A stretch of DNA of 64,000 nt from Kaistia defluvii (GCF_040548815.1 NZ_JBEPSM010000006.1:1-64000), one strand, 5' to 3'; shown: positions 16,190 to 24,661, counted from the first letter of the stretch. Notes: a model not told the origin generated them from the letters alone. Made by a program: numbers and translations.

Positions 16190-17440
16190 ATGTTGAACGT
16201 ACGCAGTCGTTTGAAATCCGCCGCCATCGGCGTGCTTGCCCTGACCGCCACCGCGCTTTCGGCCTCGGCCGGCGAGGTCACGCTCTGGAGCTGGCGCACC
16301 GAGGACCAGGCCGCGATGGAGAAGATCTTCGCCGCCTTTACCGCGAAGAACCCTGACATCACCGTCAAGCTGCAGTTCACGCCCGACGCCGATTACCAAA
16401 ACCGGCTGTCGACGGCGCTGCGCGGCGGCAAGGGGCCTGATATCGCCCAGCTCAAGGCTTATGGCGAGCTTCAGCCGCTGGTCGATGGCGGCTATCTCGA
16501 TGCGCTGAACGATAGCGTGCCGGAACTGAAGGACTTCACGCCCGCGGCGCTTGGCGGCTCGGTCGGCATCGCCGACGGCAAGATCTATGGCGTCCCTTAT
16601 TCGACGCCGGTGATGGGCGTCTTCTACAACACCGAGATCTTCGAGAAGAACGGCATCGCCGTGCCGAAGACTTATGACGAATTCGTCGCCGCCTGCGAGA
16701 AGCTGAAGGCGGCCGGCGTGCTGCCGATCGCCGCCGGCGGCGCCAACGGTTCCGGCTGGGCGCTCGAGATCAATGCCGGCGTCGTGGGCCCGTCCGTCTA
16801 TGGCGCAGGCTTCTATGACGAGATGATCAGTGGCAAGGCCAAGTTCACAGATGCGCGCTACGTCAAGGCGCTGGAGAAGATCAAGGCGCTGCAGCCCTAC
16901 TACTCGGATGGCTTTGCCGGCGTCGACTACACCACGGCGACCCAGCAGTTCATCTCCGGCAAGGCTGCGATGTTCTTCGGCGGCGCCTGGGAGAATGGCA
17001 GCTTCAAGGCCCAGAATCCGAACCTGAAGTTCTCGATCTTCCCGTTCCCGGGCGACAAGGCCGAAGCGCAGCCGGCGGTGTCCGCCTTCTCGGACGGTTC
17101 CTACGGCCTCGTATCCGACAGCGAGAACAAGGAAGACGCCACCAAGGTTCTCTCCTTCATCGCCTCGCCCGAATTCGCCCAGCTCTTCGCCGACAATCTC
17201 GGCTGGCCGCCGGCCCGCTCCGGCGCGACGGCCAACGATCCCGTGCTGAAGTCGATGCTGGAAATGCAGGCCAACGCAACGCCCTATCTGACGCTGGTCG
17301 GTTTCCGCTGGCAGACGCCGACGGCTTCCTCAGTCGTCCAGGCCGAGATCATCGACATGATCGAAGGCAAGATTGCGCCGGAAAAGCTCGCCGCCGACGT
17401 CGATGCGGCCGTGTCGACCTGGTTCAAGCCGAAGCCGTAG
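16190..17440 (+). CDS. Sugar ABC transporter, substrate-binding protein (set 2)
   Basis: A 416-residue exported protein with a signal peptide ending ASA before GEVTLWSW. It is another COG1653 member (TEDQAAMEKIFAAFTAKNPD, YGVPYSTPVMGVFYNTEIFE, FISGKAAMFFGGAWENG). It is clearly different from the set 1 binding protein, so the two sets probably bind different sugars or different forms of one sugar. A G+C-rich hairpin follows its stop. Confidence 0.9.
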   Translation: MLNVRSRLKSAAIGVLALTATALSASAGEVTLWSWRTEDQAAMEKIFAAFTAKNPDITVKLQFTPDADYQNRLSTALRGGKGPDIAQLKAYGELQPLVDGGYLDALNDSVPELKDFTPAALGGSVGIADGKIYGVPYSTPVMGVFYNTEIFEKNGIAVPKTYDEFVAACEKLKAAGVLPIAAGGANGSGWALEINAGVVGPSVYGAGFYDEMISGKAKFTDARYVKALEKIKALQPYYSDGFAGVDYTTATQQFISGKAAMFFGGAWENGSFKAQNPNLKFSIFPFPGDKAEAQPAVSAFSDGSYGLVSDSENKEDATKVLSFIASPEFAQLFADNLGWPPARSGATANDPVLKSMLEMQANATPYLTLVGFRWQTPTASSVVQAEIIDMIEGKIAPEKLAADVDAAVSTWFKPKP

Positions 17441-17447
17441 TCGCAAG

Positions 17448-17468
17448 GCCCGGGGGCAGCGCCCGGGC
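17448..17468 (+). other. Stem-loop between binding protein and permease genes
   Basis: GCCCGGG (17448-17454) pairs with CCCGGGC (17462-17468) around a 7-base loop. No T-run follows. Hairpins in this place often protect the binding-protein mRNA and so raise its level above the permeases. Confidence 0.5.
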
Positions 17469-17509
17469 GCATTCCTCCCGATATTCTCCCCGCGCCGAAG
17501 GAGGCGACC

Positions 17510-18445
17510 ATGTCTGCAAGCCGCCTTCGGCGTGCGCCCATCGAGTGGCAAAAGCACCGCGCCGCGATCCTGTTCGTGCTGCCGGCACTGCTCATCTACT
17601 GCCTGTTCGTCGTCTATCCGCTGGCAAGCTCGCTCTGGGGCTCGCTGTTCGAATGGCGCGGCTTCCGTATGCGCGACTTCGTCGGGCTCGACAATTTCGC
17701 TCGCCTGTTTGTCGATCCGAGCTGGACGAAGCTTTCCGGCGCCTTCACGCACAATGTGTTCTGGTTCTGCGGCATCATGGTTCTGCAGAACGGCCTCGGG
17801 CTGATCTTCGCCTATCTGCTGTTCCTGCGTCGGCGCGGCACGGCCTTCCTGCAATCGGTGTTCTTCTTCCCGGCCGTGCTTTCGCCGGTCATCGTCGGCG
17901 CGCTCTGGCGGCTGCTGCTGACGCCGGATGGCGCTGTCGAGACGCTGCTGCACAATCTCGGCCTGCTCGAGGGCCGGCTCACCATTCTCGGCAATTCCAC
18001 CTGGGCGCTCTGGGTTCTCGTCGCCGCCGACGCCTGGAACTGGATGGGGCTGCCGGTGCTGATTTTCACCGCCGGCCTCCGCCAGATCCAGCCGGAAGTG
18101 TTCGAGGCGGCGCGGCTCGATGGCGCCGGCAATGGCCGCATCCTCTGGTCGATCGCGCTGCCGCAACTCATGCCCTCGATCTCGTCACTGACGACGCTGA
18201 CCTTCATCAACACCTTCAACCAGTTCGACCTCGTCTATGTGATGCAGGGCGTGCAGGGGAACCCGAACTTCGCCACCGATACGCTGGTGACCTACTTCTT
18301 CCGCCTCGCCTTTGGCGCGGAGGGCGCGGTCGGCATCACCGATATCGGACTGGCGCTCGCGCTTGGCACCTTGCTCTTCCTGTTGCTCACGGTCGTGACC
18401 ATCGGCCTGTTGCGCTTCTTCGAACGCCGGACGGTGCGGTTCTGA
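17510..18445 (+). CDS. Sugar ABC transporter permease (MalF-like, set 2)
   Basis: The product is 311 residues with a strong ribosome site (AAGGAGG) before ATG 17510. It has six membrane segments and the EAA loop EAARLDGAGNGRILWSIALP (residues about 202-221). The stop codon overlaps the start of the next permease by one base (TGATG), so the two are made together. Confidence 0.92.
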   Translation: MSASRLRRAPIEWQKHRAAILFVLPALLIYCLFVVYPLASSLWGSLFEWRGFRMRDFVGLDNFARLFVDPSWTKLSGAFTHNVFWFCGIMVLQNGLGLIFAYLLFLRRRGTAFLQSVFFFPAVLSPVIVGALWRLLLTPDGAVETLLHNLGLLEGRLTILGNSTWALWVLVAADAWNWMGLPVLIFTAGLRQIQPEVFEAARLDGAGNGRILWSIALPQLMPSISSLTTLTFINTFNQFDLVYVMQGVQGNPNFATDTLVTYFFRLAFGAEGAVGITDIGLALALGTLLFLLLTVVTIGLLRFFERRTVRF

Positions 18446-19284
18446 TGACCAATCTCGACATCTCGCAACGCATCCGGCAACTGCCGGGCTGGATCGTGCT
18501 GGCGCTCTGGGCGCTGGTCGTCGCCGTCCCGCTCTACATTCTCGTCGTCTCCTGTTTCAAGACGACTGCCGAGATCTATGGCGACCGCTTCGGCCTGCCG
18601 ACGAACTGGACGCTCGATAATTTCGCCAATGCCTGGACCCAGGCACAATTCGCCCGCTACATGTGGAACTCCTTCGCCGTCACCGGCGGCGCGGTGGTCC
18701 TGACGCTCGTCGTCTCGGCGATGGCGGCATTTCCGCTTTCCCGCTACCAGCTCGGCTGGTCGTCGCCAGTGCTGGCCTTCTTCCTCGCCGGCGTCATGCT
18801 GCCAATCCGCCTCGCCTCGGTCGAGCTGTTCTCGCTGATGAAGACGCTCGACCTGCTCGACAGCCGGCTCGGCCTGATCCTCGTCTATTCGGCGATCCGA
18901 ATTCCCTTCGCCGTGTTCATCCTGGCCAACTTCATGCGCGTCCTGCCGCGCGAACTGGAGGAGGCGGCCCGGCTCGACGGGGCCAAGGAATGGCGCATCC
19001 TGTTCCGCATCATCCTGCCAACGATCAAGCCGGCGGTGGCGATCGTCGCCATCTTCACGGCGATCGCGGTGTGGAACGACTTCTTCTTCCCGCTGATCTT
19101 CATCTTCGATGACGCCTACAAGACCGTGCCGCTCGCCATCACCACCTTCATCGGCCAGTTCCGCACCGACTGGGGCATGGTGTTCGCCGCCCTCGCGATC
19201 TCGATGATGCCGGTGCTGGTCATGTATCTCCTGCTGGCCCGCCAGATCCGCGAAGGCGTGGGCGCCACCGGAGGACTGAAATGA
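18445..19284 (+). CDS. Sugar ABC transporter permease (MalG-like, set 2)
   Basis: A 279-residue inner-membrane protein, start ATG 18445, with six membrane segments and the EAA loop EAARLDGAKEWRILFRIILP (residues about 173-192). It overlaps the PIG-L gene by four bases (ATGA). This ties transport to the enzymes that follow in a single operon. Confidence 0.92.
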   Translation: MTNLDISQRIRQLPGWIVLALWALVVAVPLYILVVSCFKTTAEIYGDRFGLPTNWTLDNFANAWTQAQFARYMWNSFAVTGGAVVLTLVVSAMAAFPLSRYQLGWSSPVLAFFLAGVMLPIRLASVELFSLMKTLDLLDSRLGLILVYSAIRIPFAVFILANFMRVLPRELEEAARLDGAKEWRILFRIILPTIKPAVAIVAIFTAIAVWNDFFFPLIFIFDDAYKTVPLAITTFIGQFRTDWGMVFAALAISMMPVLVMYLLLARQIREGVGATGGLK

Positions 19285-20048
19285 TCGACGAACGCATCTA
19301 TGGCGGCCGTAGCCTGCTGGTCATCGGGGCGCACGCCTTCGACGCCGAGGTGATCGCCGGGCCGCTGGCCGCGACAGCGGCCAAGCGCGGCCTCGACGTC
19401 ACCTTCCTGCACCTGACCATGGGCGAGCAGGGCCATACCTCGCTGTCACCGGCCGCCTATGCCGCGCAGAAGCGCGATGAGGCGAGCCGCTTCTGCGCGA
19501 AGCTCGGAATCTCCTGGCGCGAGCTCGGCTATCCCGACGCCTTCCTGCCCGACAATGACGAGGTGGCGCTGAAGATCGCTGATGTGATCCGCGAGCTTCG
19601 CCCCGATACGATCGTGACGCATTGGCAGGGCAGTTGGCACAAGGACCACCGCGCCGCCGCCAACGCGACGAAATCCGCCGTGCTCTATGCCGCGCTGCCG
19701 ACGCTGGAGCGCGCCCACCCGGCCTTCAGCCCCAGCCTGCTTCTGTTCGGCGAGAACTGGGAAGACGACGAGGGTTTTGCGCCGTCCGAGCTGGTCGATG
19801 TCAGCGAGGGCTTTGACGCCTGGCGCGAAGCGATCACCGAATATGAGCTGGCCCGTGGCCTCTCGTCCTTCCCCTATGTCGACTACTATTCCGCGCTCTA
19901 CCGGATGCGCGGCTGCCTGAACGGGTCCATGTACGCGCAAGCCTTCTCCACGACATCGCATTCCTTCAATGCCGGCGGCGGCATGTTCAATGCCAAATCC
20001 TCGACCAAGCCGCGCCTTTCCGGCTGCGGCTGCGGAGCGCATGAATGA
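19281..20048 (+). CDS. PIG-L (LmbE) family protein with altered catalytic motif
   Basis: A 255-residue cytoplasmic protein of the PIG-L zinc deacetylase family, whose members remove acetyl groups from N-acetylglucosamine-type sugars. The family motif AHPDDxE reads GAHAFDAEVIAG here: zinc ligands His18 and Asp21 remain, but the position of the catalytic Asp holds Phe20. The second motif WHKDHRAAANAT (His120, Asp122, His123) is intact. The last residues, SGCGCGAHE, are unusual. It sits between the second permease set and a ROK kinase with ATGA overlaps on both sides, so it acts on the imported sugar. Whether it is an active deacetylase is open. Confidence 0.85.
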   Translation: MIDERIYGGRSLLVIGAHAFDAEVIAGPLAATAAKRGLDVTFLHLTMGEQGHTSLSPAAYAAQKRDEASRFCAKLGISWRELGYPDAFLPDNDEVALKIADVIRELRPDTIVTHWQGSWHKDHRAAANATKSAVLYAALPTLERAHPAFSPSLLLFGENWEDDEGFAPSELVDVSEGFDAWREAITEYELARGLSSFPYVDYYSALYRMRGCLNGSMYAQAFSTTSHSFNAGGGMFNAKSSTKPRLSGCGCGAHE

Positions 20049-20947
20049 GCGCAGCAGCCCACGTCCTCGCGCTCGATCTCGGCGGCACCAGTCTGCGAGC
20101 CGGGTTTGCGCCGCTCGATGCGCCGGCCGGGTTGGATGCCGTCGAGCGCTGGGGGGCGCCGGAAAGCGCCGGTGCGCTGCGCGACAAGGTGCTCGCGCTG
20201 GTCGCCGCGCGCCGCCAATCCGCGGCGCTCGCCGGCATCGGCATCACCATTCCAGGCCTCGTCGAAGGCACCGTCTCCCGCTGGGTGCCGAACCTGCCCT
20301 TCCTCGACGGCGTCGATCTCGCCGAACTCCTGGGCGAGGCGGGCGTGCCCGTCGCCGCCGGCAATGACGCGCAGATGGCGATGCTCGCCGAGGCAACGCT
20401 TGGGGCGGCCAGCGGGCTCGACGACGCCATCCTGCTGGCGATCGGCACGGGTATCGGTTCCTCCGTGCTCGCCGGTGGGCGCATCGTGCGCGGCGGGCGT
20501 GGCGCTGCCTGTTCGTTCGGCTGGGCCTCGGCCGACCCGTCCGATCCCGGCGAGGACCGCTCCGGCTGGCTAGAGCGGCAGGCGGCGGGACGGGCGCTCG
20601 ACCGGCTTGGCCGCGACGCCGGCCTTGCCGATGGCGCGGCGCTGATCGAGGCGGCGCGGGCCGGCCACCAGGTCGCGAGCCTCGCGATCCACCAGGTCGG
20701 CGCGGCGCTGGGCACGACGCTTGCCGGCGCCGTCGCCCTGTTGGACCCGCAGGCGGTGCTGCTCGCCGGCGGGGTCTCCGAGGCGATCGACGTGCTCGGG
20801 CCGCCGCTGCGCGCGGCGCTGACGCGAAACCTGCCGCCGCATCTGCGGTCAATCGAAATCCGGCCGGGCCATTTCGGCCCGCGCGCCGGTCTTGTGGGTG
20901 CTGCCGTGGCCGCCGGCCTCGGTGCGGAATGGTGGAGAGTGCGATGA
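20045..20947 (+). CDS. ROK-family protein, probable sugar kinase with diverged sugar site
   Basis: The product is 300 residues. The ATP-binding pieces are present: DLGGTSLRAG (residues 11-20) and LAIGTGIGSS (131-140). The catalytic Asp108 lies in AAGNDAQMA. Two family features are missing. The GExGH segment that touches the sugar reads CSFGW (156-160), with Ser for Glu and Trp for His, and the zinc motif CxCGxxGC is replaced by a cysteine-free stretch ending SGWLERQAAG. It may phosphorylate an unusual sugar. No helix-turn-helix is present, so it is not a ROK repressor. It overlaps both neighbours by four bases. Confidence 0.82.
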   Translation: MSAAAHVLALDLGGTSLRAGFAPLDAPAGLDAVERWGAPESAGALRDKVLALVAARRQSAALAGIGITIPGLVEGTVSRWVPNLPFLDGVDLAELLGEAGVPVAAGNDAQMAMLAEATLGAASGLDDAILLAIGTGIGSSVLAGGRIVRGGRGAACSFGWASADPSDPGEDRSGWLERQAAGRALDRLGRDAGLADGAALIEAARAGHQVASLAIHQVGAALGTTLAGAVALLDPQAVLLAGGVSEAIDVLGPPLRAALTRNLPPHLRSIEIRPGHFGPRAGLVGAAVAAGLGAEWWRVR

Positions 20948-21687
20948 CCGAATCTGCGATGACATCGCTGGACCGCCGCCGCCCGGAGCCGCTCTGGCAC
21001 CAGGCCGAGCGCGCCATCCGCGCCCGGATCGAAGCCGGCGAGTGGCCGGCCGGCTCGCAGATCCCGGCCGAGGACCGGCTCTGCGACCTGCTCGGCGTCA
21101 GCCGCATTACGGTGCGCCACGCTCTCCGCAATCTTGAAGCCCTCGGCCTGCTGCGACGCGAGCATGGCCGCGGCACCTTCGTGCGCAGCGCCACCGTCGT
21201 GGCCGGCGCGCGCGGCCTCACCAGCTTCTCCGACGAAATGGCGGCGCTGGGCCTGACCGTCGGCTCGCGCATGCTGGAGCAGCAGATCGTGCCGGCCAAC
21301 GCGCGGGTCGCGGCGGCGCTGGAGATCGAGGAGGGCGAGCCGGTCGCGCTGGTCCGCCGGCTCCGGCTCGGCAACGGTTCGCCGATCGGCGTGCAGACCG
21401 CGCATCTGCGGCTCGACCGCGTGCCCGGCCTGCTCGACGAGGACCTCTCGGGCGGCTCGCTCTATGGCCAGCTCGAGCGGCGCTACGGCATCAAGCCTTC
21501 GGAGGCGACGGAAATCTACCGCGTCGGCGCCGTCGGCCCGGAAGATGCCGAGCTGCTGGAAATCGCCGTCGGCAGCCCCGCCTTCATCGTCGAGCGCCTC
21601 GCGATCGATCCGCGCGGGCCCTTCGAGTTCACCCTCTCGATCATGCGGGGCGACCGCTACGAGATCCGTTCCACCTTGCGGATCTGA
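20944..21687 (+). CDS. GntR-family regulator, HutC/UTRA type
   Basis: I choose ATG 20944 (247 residues) because it overlaps the ROK stop (ATGA) and has GGAG upstream. Residues about 13-80 are the winged helix: AEDRLCDLLGVSRITVRHAL, then GLLRREHGRGTFV. Residues about 90-240 are a UTRA ligand-binding domain (SFSDEMAALGL, ERLAIDPRGPFEFTLSIMRGDRY). UTRA regulators bind small effectors, often sugar phosphates, and release the operator. It is the only regulator in the sugar island and the best candidate for the two palindromes at 12729 and 16141. Confidence 0.92.
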   Translation: MTESAMTSLDRRRPEPLWHQAERAIRARIEAGEWPAGSQIPAEDRLCDLLGVSRITVRHALRNLEALGLLRREHGRGTFVRSATVVAGARGLTSFSDEMAALGLTVGSRMLEQQIVPANARVAAALEIEEGEPVALVRRLRLGNGSPIGVQTAHLRLDRVPGLLDEDLSGGSLYGQLERRYGIKPSEATEIYRVGAVGPEDAELLEIAVGSPAFIVERLAIDPRGPFEFTLSIMRGDRYEIRSTLRI

Positions 21688-21747
21688 CGGCCGGCGGCCG
21701 CAGCTCCCATCCCCTTTCCCCCACACCATCCCTCAAGGAGACGACCC

Positions 21748-22533
21748 ATGTCCGATTTCTACCTGCACAGGCTGATCAAGCTGATCGAGACCGCCGGCAG
21801 CGCCAATGACGCCGCCCTCACCGAAGTGGCCAAGCGCTTTTCGGAATCGCTTGCGAAGGGCGGCCTGATCCACCTGTTCGGCTCCGGCCATTCGGTTCTG
21901 CCGACCCAGGAAGCTTTTCCGCGCTACGGTTCCTTCGTCGGCTTCAACCCGCTGACCGACCCGCGCGTCATGTGGCACAACGTGCTTGGCGCCGGCGGCG
22001 TGCGCGAGCTGCTCTGGCTGGAGCGGACCGAGAACTACATCGACAAGTTCCTCGACCACCAGCCGCTCAATGCCGGCGACTCGATCATCATCTACTCGCA
22101 TTCCGGCACCAATTCGGCCGGCATCGAGACCGCGCTCTACGCCAAGAAGCGCGGCCTGTTTGTCGTCGCCGTCACCTCGAAGGCCAACGACAAGCCGGCG
22201 AAGCATTCGTCCGGCAAGCGCCTGAAGGACGTCGCCGACATCGTCATCGACACCAACTCGCCGGTCGAGGACGCCATCGTCCCGATCGAGGGCTGGAGCC
22301 GTCCGGTCTCGGGTTCCTCGACCGTGCTGGCGATGATCCTGACGCATGAGCTGATCGCCCGCACCGCCGACGCGCTGTCGAAGCAGGGCGTGGAGCTGCC
22401 GGTCTTCGCCTCGCCGACGATCGAAGGCGTGACGCTGCACGACACCGACATCATCTATGGCATCTACCGCGAGAAGATGCTGGAAGCGCAGCAGAAGCAC
22501 CTCAAGACGTTCCAGGACACGATGAAGGGCTGA
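21748..22533 (+). CDS. SIS-domain (UPF0309-like) phosphosugar protein
   Basis: A 261-residue protein with AAGGAG before the ATG. The SIS fold is shown by GLIHLFGSGHSVLPTQEAFP (residues about 35-54) and by DSIIIYSHSGTNSAGIETAL (residues about 111-130), whose Ser and Thr residues bind a sugar phosphate. A third piece is VVAVTSKANDKPAKHSSGKR. It matches UPF0309, annotated as a sugar isomerase domain protein without a defined reaction. It is 60 bp after the GntR gene and is followed by a terminator, so it ends the island. It probably isomerises or deaminates the phosphorylated product of the ROK enzyme. Confidence 0.82.
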   Translation: MSDFYLHRLIKLIETAGSANDAALTEVAKRFSESLAKGGLIHLFGSGHSVLPTQEAFPRYGSFVGFNPLTDPRVMWHNVLGAGGVRELLWLERTENYIDKFLDHQPLNAGDSIIIYSHSGTNSAGIETALYAKKRGLFVVAVTSKANDKPAKHSSGKRLKDVADIVIDTNSPVEDAIVPIEGWSRPVSGSSTVLAMILTHELIARTADALSKQGVELPVFASPTIEGVTLHDTDIIYGIYREKMLEAQQKHLKTFQDTMKG

Positions 22534-22563
22534 TTTCGGCCGCTTCATCGAGTCTGTCTATGG

Positions 22564-22596
22564 ACGCCGCGAGCCCCAGGGTTCGCGGCGTTTTTT
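22564..22596 (+). terminator. Rho-independent terminator of the sugar island
   Basis: ACGCCGCGA (22564-22572) pairs perfectly with TCGCGGCGT (22583-22591), followed by a T-run. It begins 31 bp after the SIS gene stop. Confidence 0.88.
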
Positions 22597-22639
22597 GTGT
22601 GCCTCAGGGGGATTTCGGCCTGCGATGCGGTTCTGGAAG

Positions 22640-22925
22640 TCTCCGTCATCATCCTGAGGTGCTTCGCGCCAGCGAAGCCTCGAAGGAGGGTTCAGCGGAG
22701 CGATGTCGGAATCGGGATGGATTCTGCCTGCGTCTGCCATGTCGTCGGTGTTCCCTGGACCCTCCTTCGAGGCCCGACTTCGCCGGGCACCTCAGGATGA
22801 TGGTCTTGTTTTGGAAGGGCGTTGAATGCCTTCGGCGCGATCCCGGCCTGCGATGCGGTTCTAAAGGTTTCCGTCATCATCCTGAGGCGCTTCGCGCCAG
22901 CGAAGCCTCGAAGGAGGGTTCCGCG
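22640..22925. repeat. Three copies of a dispersed repeat in a gene-free gap
   Basis: The gap 22597-23212 has no gene. Two direct copies begin CATCCTGAGG and run through GCTTCGCGCCAGCGAAGCCT to CGAAGGAGGGTT (about 22648-22692 and 22875-22920). An inverted copy (CCCTCCTTCGAGGC ... CACCTCAGGATGATG) lies at about 22759-22803. This is the same family as at 30339-30484 and 38010-38052. The hairpin core with a loop-like CGAAG centre suggests a REP-like element. Confidence 0.8.
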
Positions 22926-23212
22926 GATGATGTTCCAGCCTTGGAATGGCGTCGGATGCCGCCTCCCACGCCTCCGACCGGCCGCAATCTCGCCTGCTTT
23001 TCGCCCCTTTGGACAACTGCAAAACCTTGAAACAGATCAATCCCTTGGCAGTTCTGGCTCCGGCTGCTTACACGATCGATTAAGTCGGGTTTCTTGACAG
23101 GGGGCCGGAGTTCGGGAAATCTCACGCTTGGCCGGGCCGTTCCGCCCAGGCCAAACGAACGACGGAGACGTGCCCGCCGCCCGGTTTGGCGGCGCAATCT
23201 GGGAGAAACCCG

Positions 23213-23404
23213 ATGACACTTGCCAACGACGTTCCTTCCGACCTTCCCCGTTTCTTCTCGCTGTTCCGGTCTGCCGATGCCAAGACGGACCCGGTCGCCG
23301 GCCCCGTGAAGCGCCCCGCCGCGGCGGGCGACTGCGACAAGGGCGATGACGACGAAGCGACATCCGATTTCGTCTGGGCGCTTGCCTATTGGCCGTGGCT
23401 GTAG
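23213..23404 (+). CDS. Small unrecognised protein, 63 residues
   Basis: ATG 23213 has GGGAGA a few bases upstream and opens a 63-residue frame. The product begins MTLANDVPSDLPRFFSLFRS, has an acidic stretch (GDCDKGDDDEATSD) and ends FVWALAYWPWL. The aromatic end and acidic middle are unlike the Arg/Pro-rich shadow frames around it. It lies 50 bp upstream of the OsmC gene and could be co-transcribed. I recognise no family. Confidence 0.5.
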   Translation: MTLANDVPSDLPRFFSLFRSADAKTDPVAGPVKRPAAAGDCDKGDDDEATSDFVWALAYWPWL

Positions 23405-23454
23405 CACTCGAAACGGTGCCGGAGGCGATCCGGCCCGTCCTTCGAGGGTAGAGA

Positions 23455-23868
23455 ATGAACGCCACGATCCGAGCCCGCGCCATCGGCGCCACCGCTACCG
23501 CCAGCCGCGATGGCCTGCCGGAAGTCACGAGCGAAACCGGCGGCCAGCTTTCGGTCGTGACGCGGCCCTCGGCCGAGGGCTTCAACCCGCTCGACCTGAT
23601 GAGCGCCTCGCTTTCCGCCTGCATCGTGCTCAGCGTGCAGATCGCCGCGCGGCGGGAAGGCTGGCTCGACGAGATCGAGCAGGTCAGCGCCAGGGTGATC
23701 CCCGAAAAGGCGCATGACGAGCCGTCTCGGGTCGAGCGCTTCGTCACCACGGTGACCATAGAAGGCCCGCTGGACGCGGCCAAGAAGGCGCATCTCATCG
23801 AGGCGGCCGAAACGATCTGCACGGTGTCGAATACGCTGCGCAGCGGCGCCGCCGTGGTCAACGGCTAG
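23455..23868 (+). CDS. OsmC-family peroxiredoxin-like protein
   Basis: A 137-residue cytoplasmic protein of the OsmC/Ohr superfamily. The two redox cysteines are Cys56 in SASLSACIVLSVQIAAR and Cys122 in AAETICTVSNTLRSG, the positions and contexts used by OsmC proteins to reduce organic hydroperoxides with lipoyl or thiol donors. The N-terminal strand pattern and the length are normal for the family. The ribosome site is GAGGGTAGAG. A short repeat begins right at its stop codon. Confidence 0.88.
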   Translation: MNATIRARAIGATATASRDGLPEVTSETGGQLSVVTRPSAEGFNPLDLMSASLSACIVLSVQIAARREGWLDEIEQVSARVIPEKAHDEPSRVERFVTTVTIEGPLDAAKKAHLIEAAETICTVSNTLRSGAAVVNG

Positions 23869-23915
23869 AGCGTTTCGAGCGAAGGGGATACGGCTTCGCG
23901 TCACCAGAACGCGAT
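23867..23915. repeat. Degenerate copy of a Rhizobiales dispersed palindrome
   Basis: The stretch starts AGAGCGTTTCGAGCGAAG, continues GGATACGGCTTCGCG and ends in GAACGCG. This resembles, from memory, the RIME-like palindrome common in Rhizobiales genomes. It overlaps the OsmC stop codon. Confidence 0.45.
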
Positions 23916-23998
23916 CCCGTGAAGACAGGCTCCGGCCCCTGTCCGGAAGGCGCCGAATTTGCGAAGCTTCGGGATCCTCACGCCGGGAGCCAAGCCGC

Positions 23999-24508
23999 AT
24001 GACCTCGCCGACCCAAGCCTCGGCCCTGCCGGCGCTCGATCACGAGCACTACCTTCGCCTCGCCTTCGACGTGGCGCGGCGGTCGCTGCAAAACGGCTCG
24101 CATCCCTTCGGCGCGATCCTGGTCGGGCCGGATGGCAGCGTGCTGATGGAGCAGGAAAACGCCTTCCAGCCGGATCACGACATGACCGGTCATGCCGAGC
24201 GCGTGCTGATGACCCGCGCTTCGAAGGCCTATGAGCCGGGCTTCCTGCGCGGCTGCTCGATGTATACCTCGGCCGAGCCCTGCGCGATGTGTGCGGGCGC
24301 GGCCTACTGGGCCGGCATCGGCCGTGTTGTCTATGGCTTGGGCGAGCACGAGATGAAGGCGATTACCGGCGACCATCCCGAGAATCCGACGCTCGATCTG
24401 CCCTGCCGCGTCGTGTTCGATGCCGGCCAGCGGCCGATCCAAGTGATCGGGCCGCTGCTGGTCGAGGAAGCGGCCGCCTTGCACGAAGGTGTCTGGGACA
24501 AGCACTGA
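23999..24508 (+). CDS. Nucleoside deaminase (cytidine/deoxycytidylate deaminase superfamily)
   Basis: A 169-residue zinc hydrolase. The active site is complete: His65-Ala-Glu67 in MTGHAERVL, where Glu is the proton shuttle, and Cys95/Cys98 in SAEPCAMCAG. The flanking FGAILVGPDGSVL is the substrate-pocket strand. Length and C-terminus suit the guanine deaminase / nucleoside deaminase branch rather than TadA, because the tRNA-contacting tail is absent. Which base it acts on cannot be told. It stands alone ahead of the peptide transporter. Confidence 0.85.
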   Translation: MTSPTQASALPALDHEHYLRLAFDVARRSLQNGSHPFGAILVGPDGSVLMEQENAFQPDHDMTGHAERVLMTRASKAYEPGFLRGCSMYTSAEPCAMCAGAAYWAGIGRVVYGLGEHEMKAITGDHPENPTLDLPCRVVFDAGQRPIQVIGPLLVEEAAALHEGVWDKH

Positions 24509-24661
24509 ACGCGCGTATCCGGGACGGTTGTCGACTGTTTTTTTCACCATCTGATCAAATCGCGCAATCGCCGCCGTTGCGAAGCCCCCCGGGGAATGGT
24601 TCCATGCCGGCAAGCGGGCAGGGCCGGTCGAAGGCTCCCCGACTGTGATGGAGAATTCCGC

